Shown here: piece by piece, positions 15,200-17,003 of the stretch
Layout of the letters: each line of letters starts with the position of its first letter
Numbering within the stretch: position 1 is the stretch's first letter
Program-made: the position numbers and the translations under genes
The notes under the pieces: generated by a model
Seen by the model: only the letters and a program-made list of their open reading frames with translations
What the model was told of the DNA's origin: nothing
Database searches by the model: none
Source of the DNA: an uncultured Lysobacterales bacterium
GTDB taxonomy: Bacteria > Pseudomonadota > Gammaproteobacteria > Xanthomonadales > SZUA-36
Direction: 5' to 3'
Assembly (NCBI GenBank): GCA_937995275.1
Contig: CALKKN010000142.1
Location: 1-17,003, forward strand
DNA length: 17,003 nt

Positions 15200-17003
15200 G
15201 AAGGGTCTCCAGAAACAGTTCGAGTTCCTGCCGGTCCGCGGCCGGACCCATGGGCGGCAGGCTTGCCCGGAAAACGCGGCCGTAGGAACGCGTGCGGATC
15301 CGCGGGTCGCAGATGACCAACGCGCCCCGGTCGTTCACGTCACGTATCAGCCGGCCGGCGCCCTGCTTCAGGGCGATGACTGCGCGCGGCAGGTAAAGCT
15401 GGATGAACGGATTGCCACCGTCGCGCCGCAGCGCATCGCTGCGGGCCTCGATCACCGGGTCGTCGGGCGCCGCGAAGGGCAGCTTGTCGATCACGACCAG
15501 CGACAGCGCGGCGCCGATCACGTCGACCCCCTCCCAGAAACTCGCCGTCCCCAGCAGCACGCCCTGGCCCGACTGGCGAAACTGTTCGAGCAGGATGCTG
15601 CGCGGCTGCTCGCCCTGAACGAACAGCGGGTAGGGCAGGCGATCGGCCAGCAGTTCGGCCATCTGCCGCAGGGCCCGGTGCGAGGTGAACAACAGGAATG
15701 CCCGGCCCCTGCTGGCCCGCACCAGCGGCAGCACGTCGTCGAGCACGGCCCTCAGGAAAGCGGGATCGCGCGGCTCCGGGAGGCTTTCCGGCAGCCACAG
15801 CCGGGCATTGGCGCCGTAATCGAACGGCGAATCCAGCTGCAGCGTGGCGGCATCCTCCAGACCCATCTGCCCAACGAAATGCGAAAAATCGTCGCCGACC
15901 GCCAGCGTCGCGGACGTGAACAACCAGGCGGCGTCGACTATCTCCCGAAAGGCGTTGAAGACGGACGCCACCTGCAGCGGTGTGATGTTCAGCGCAAACC
16001 CGCGCCCGCGCCGTTCGAACCAGCGCACCTCATCGGCCGACGGTGGCGCGTCGAAGCGGTCGAGGCTGAGCCGCAAGCCGTCCAGGCGGTCGATGCAGCC
16101 GTCCATGCCGCGCTCGCTCCCGGCCAGTTCCGCGGCGGCGGCGGACAGCGCCTCCGTCGACTGGTCGAGCGCCTGCAGCGACCGCCGCACCGACTCCTCG
16201 GCCAGCAGGTCGTTCCAACTACCGCGCTCCGGCAGTCGTTCGGCCAGGTTCAGCTGGGCTTCCTTGAGTTTCTGCAGGCAATCCGCGAGCGGTTCCCTCA
16301 GCGTGGCCATGGCGCCCGGCACGCCCGCCGATTCGGCCAGGAAATCGCGGCACAGTTCTTCGACCTGCCGCGACGACAGGGTCTGGCTGAAAAACCGGGA
16401 AGCCGTTTCCGGCGCCTGGTGCGCCTCGTCGATCACAAAAGCGGCCGCGCCCGGCAGCACTTCGCCGAAGCCGCTTTGCTTGATGGCCATGTCCGCGAAG
16501 AGCAGATGGTGGTTGACCACCACCACGTCGGCTTCCTGGGCCTGGCGCCGGGCCTGCGCCACGAAACAGGCGTCGAACTCGGGACACTCGGAGCCCAGGC
16601 AATTGTCGGTCGTGGACGTCACCAGGGGCAGCAGGCCGCTTTCTTCGCTGACCATGCCGGCTATGGACAGGTCGCCGTCGGCCGTGCGCGCGGACCAGTC
16701 CTGAACGGCCTCCAGCTCCGCCACGGCCGTGCGGCTCGGCAGGCGCCCTTCGGTGCGCGCCAACTGCATGCGGTGCAGGCAAAGGTAGTTCGCCCGACCC
16801 TTCAGCAGCGCGGGCCGCAGGGACACTCCCAATGTCTCTTTCACCAGCGGCAGGTCCTTGAAGAAGAGCTGGTCCTGCAGGGTCTTGGTCCCGGTCGAGA
16901 TGATGACCCGCTCGCCACTGAGCAGGGCGGGCACCAGGTAGGCGAGCGTCTTGCCGATGCCGGTGCCGGCTTCCACCACCAGCGTATCGTTGCCGGCCAG
17001 GGC
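15192..17003 (-). CDS. yoaA: ATP-dependent DNA helicase YoaA (DinG/XPD-like), 5' end outside the window
   Basis: YoaA is an iron-sulfur superfamily 2 helicase, 5'-3' by homology with XPD and DinG; in E. coli it works with the clamp-loader subunit HolC in replication-fork repair. 603 residues are visible and the frame stays open to the window edge. About 30 N-terminal residues are missing compared with E. coli. Counting from the first visible codon: Walker A AGTGIGKT (12-19), iron-sulfur cysteines at 75 (NYLCLHRM), 135, 140 and 146 (DNCLGSECPEFDACF), DEAH box VIDEAHQ (192-195), then SATLAV, TASFWEGVDVIG and KQGAGRLIRD for the C-terminal motor. Four ligands and both motors look intact. A GTG at 16979 opens the longest in-window frame but is internal, within the strand before Walker A. 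Confidence 0.94.
   Translation of the reverse strand, partial: ALAGNDTLVVEAGTGIGKTLAYLVPALLSGERVIISTGTKTLQDQLFFKDLPLVKETLGVSLRPALLKGRANYLCLHRMQLARTEGRLPSRTAVAELEAVQDWSARTADGDLSIAGMVSEESGLLPLVTSTTDNCLGSECPEFDACFVAQARRQAQEADVVVVNHHLLFADMAIKQSGFGEVLPGAAAFVIDEAHQAPETASRFFSQTLSSRQVEELCRDFLAESAGVPGAMATLREPLADCLQKLKEAQLNLAERLPERGSWNDLLAEESVRRSLQALDQSTEALSAAAAELAGSERGMDGCIDRLDGLRLSLDRFDAPPSADEVRWFERRGRGFALNITPLQVASVFNAFREIVDAAWLFTSATLAVGDDFSHFVGQMGLEDAATLQLDSPFDYGANARLWLPESLPEPRDPAFLRAVLDDVLPLVRASRGRAFLLFTSHRALRQMAELLADRLPYPLFVQGEQPRSILLEQFRQSGQGVLLGTASFWEGVDVIGAALSLVVIDKLPFAAPDDPVIEARSDALRRDGGNPFIQLYLPRAVIALKQGAGRLIRDVNDRGALVICDPRIRTRSYGRVFRASLPPMGPAADRQELELFLETLRD

Noticed and set aside
13049..15316. 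755-codon plus-strand frame over mgtE and tsaB
   Set aside because: It overlaps mgtE in another frame and tsaB in antisense, and its translation is Arg/Gly/Pro-rich without domains.

Overview
This 17 kb window is GC-rich, densely packed chromosomal DNA from a gammaproteobacterium. I infer a Chromatiales- or Xanthomonadales-like lineage. The evidence is the gene order yrbG-kdsD-kdsC-lptC-lptA-lptB-rpoN-hpf-ptsN, which is the enterobacterial/gammaproteobacterial rpoN locus, combined with an hprK-rapZ-EIIA(Man)-HPr-EI-mgtE extension instead of the enterobacterial npr gene. It reads as a housekeeping region: I see no mobile elements, CRISPR arrays, tRNA or rRNA genes.

Layout. At the left edge (1-181) there may be the 3' end of a rightward gene that I cannot identify. 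murA (182-1450) and ibaG (1452-1682) lie on the minus strand and are translationally adjacent. A 154-bp divergent intergenic region with several inverted repeats separates them from a long plus-strand cluster. That cluster starts with yrbG (1837) and runs almost without gaps to ptsI (12994). It encodes a CaCA-family antiporter, two steps of KDO synthesis (kdsD, kdsC), three parts of the LPS transport machine (lptC, lptA, lptB), sigma-54 (rpoN), the ribosome hibernation factor (hpf), EIIA-Ntr (ptsN), HPr kinase (hprK), RapZ, a mannose-type EIIA, HPr and Enzyme I. mgtE (13128-14492) follows, with its own TATAAT box and a structured leader. Converging on it from the right are tsaB and a 5'-truncated yoaA helicase gene on the minus strand (14510-17003), the same pairing as in E. 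coli.

How the genes fit together. The left half supplies the outer envelope: MurA commits UDP-GlcNAc to peptidoglycan, KdsD/KdsC make KDO, and LptC/A/B export LPS. The right half is a regulatory phosphotransferase set with two EIIA proteins, one HPr carrying both His15 and Ser46, the Ser46 kinase and EI, but no sugar permease in view. RapZ, which in E. coli sets glucosamine-6-phosphate supply, sits inside that set and links it conceptually to the envelope genes.

Six start sites are non-ATG: GTG for murA, lptB, HPr and tsaB, and TTG for hprK and rapZ. For lptB, rpoN, hpf and HPr I chose starts downstream of the longest open frame, from family length and Shine-Dalgarno evidence. I found no clearly undescribed system. 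The best leads are the structured mgtE leader, the absence of the mla genes from their usual position, the RapZ C-terminus lacking the enterobacterial basic tail, and the unresolved frame at the left edge.
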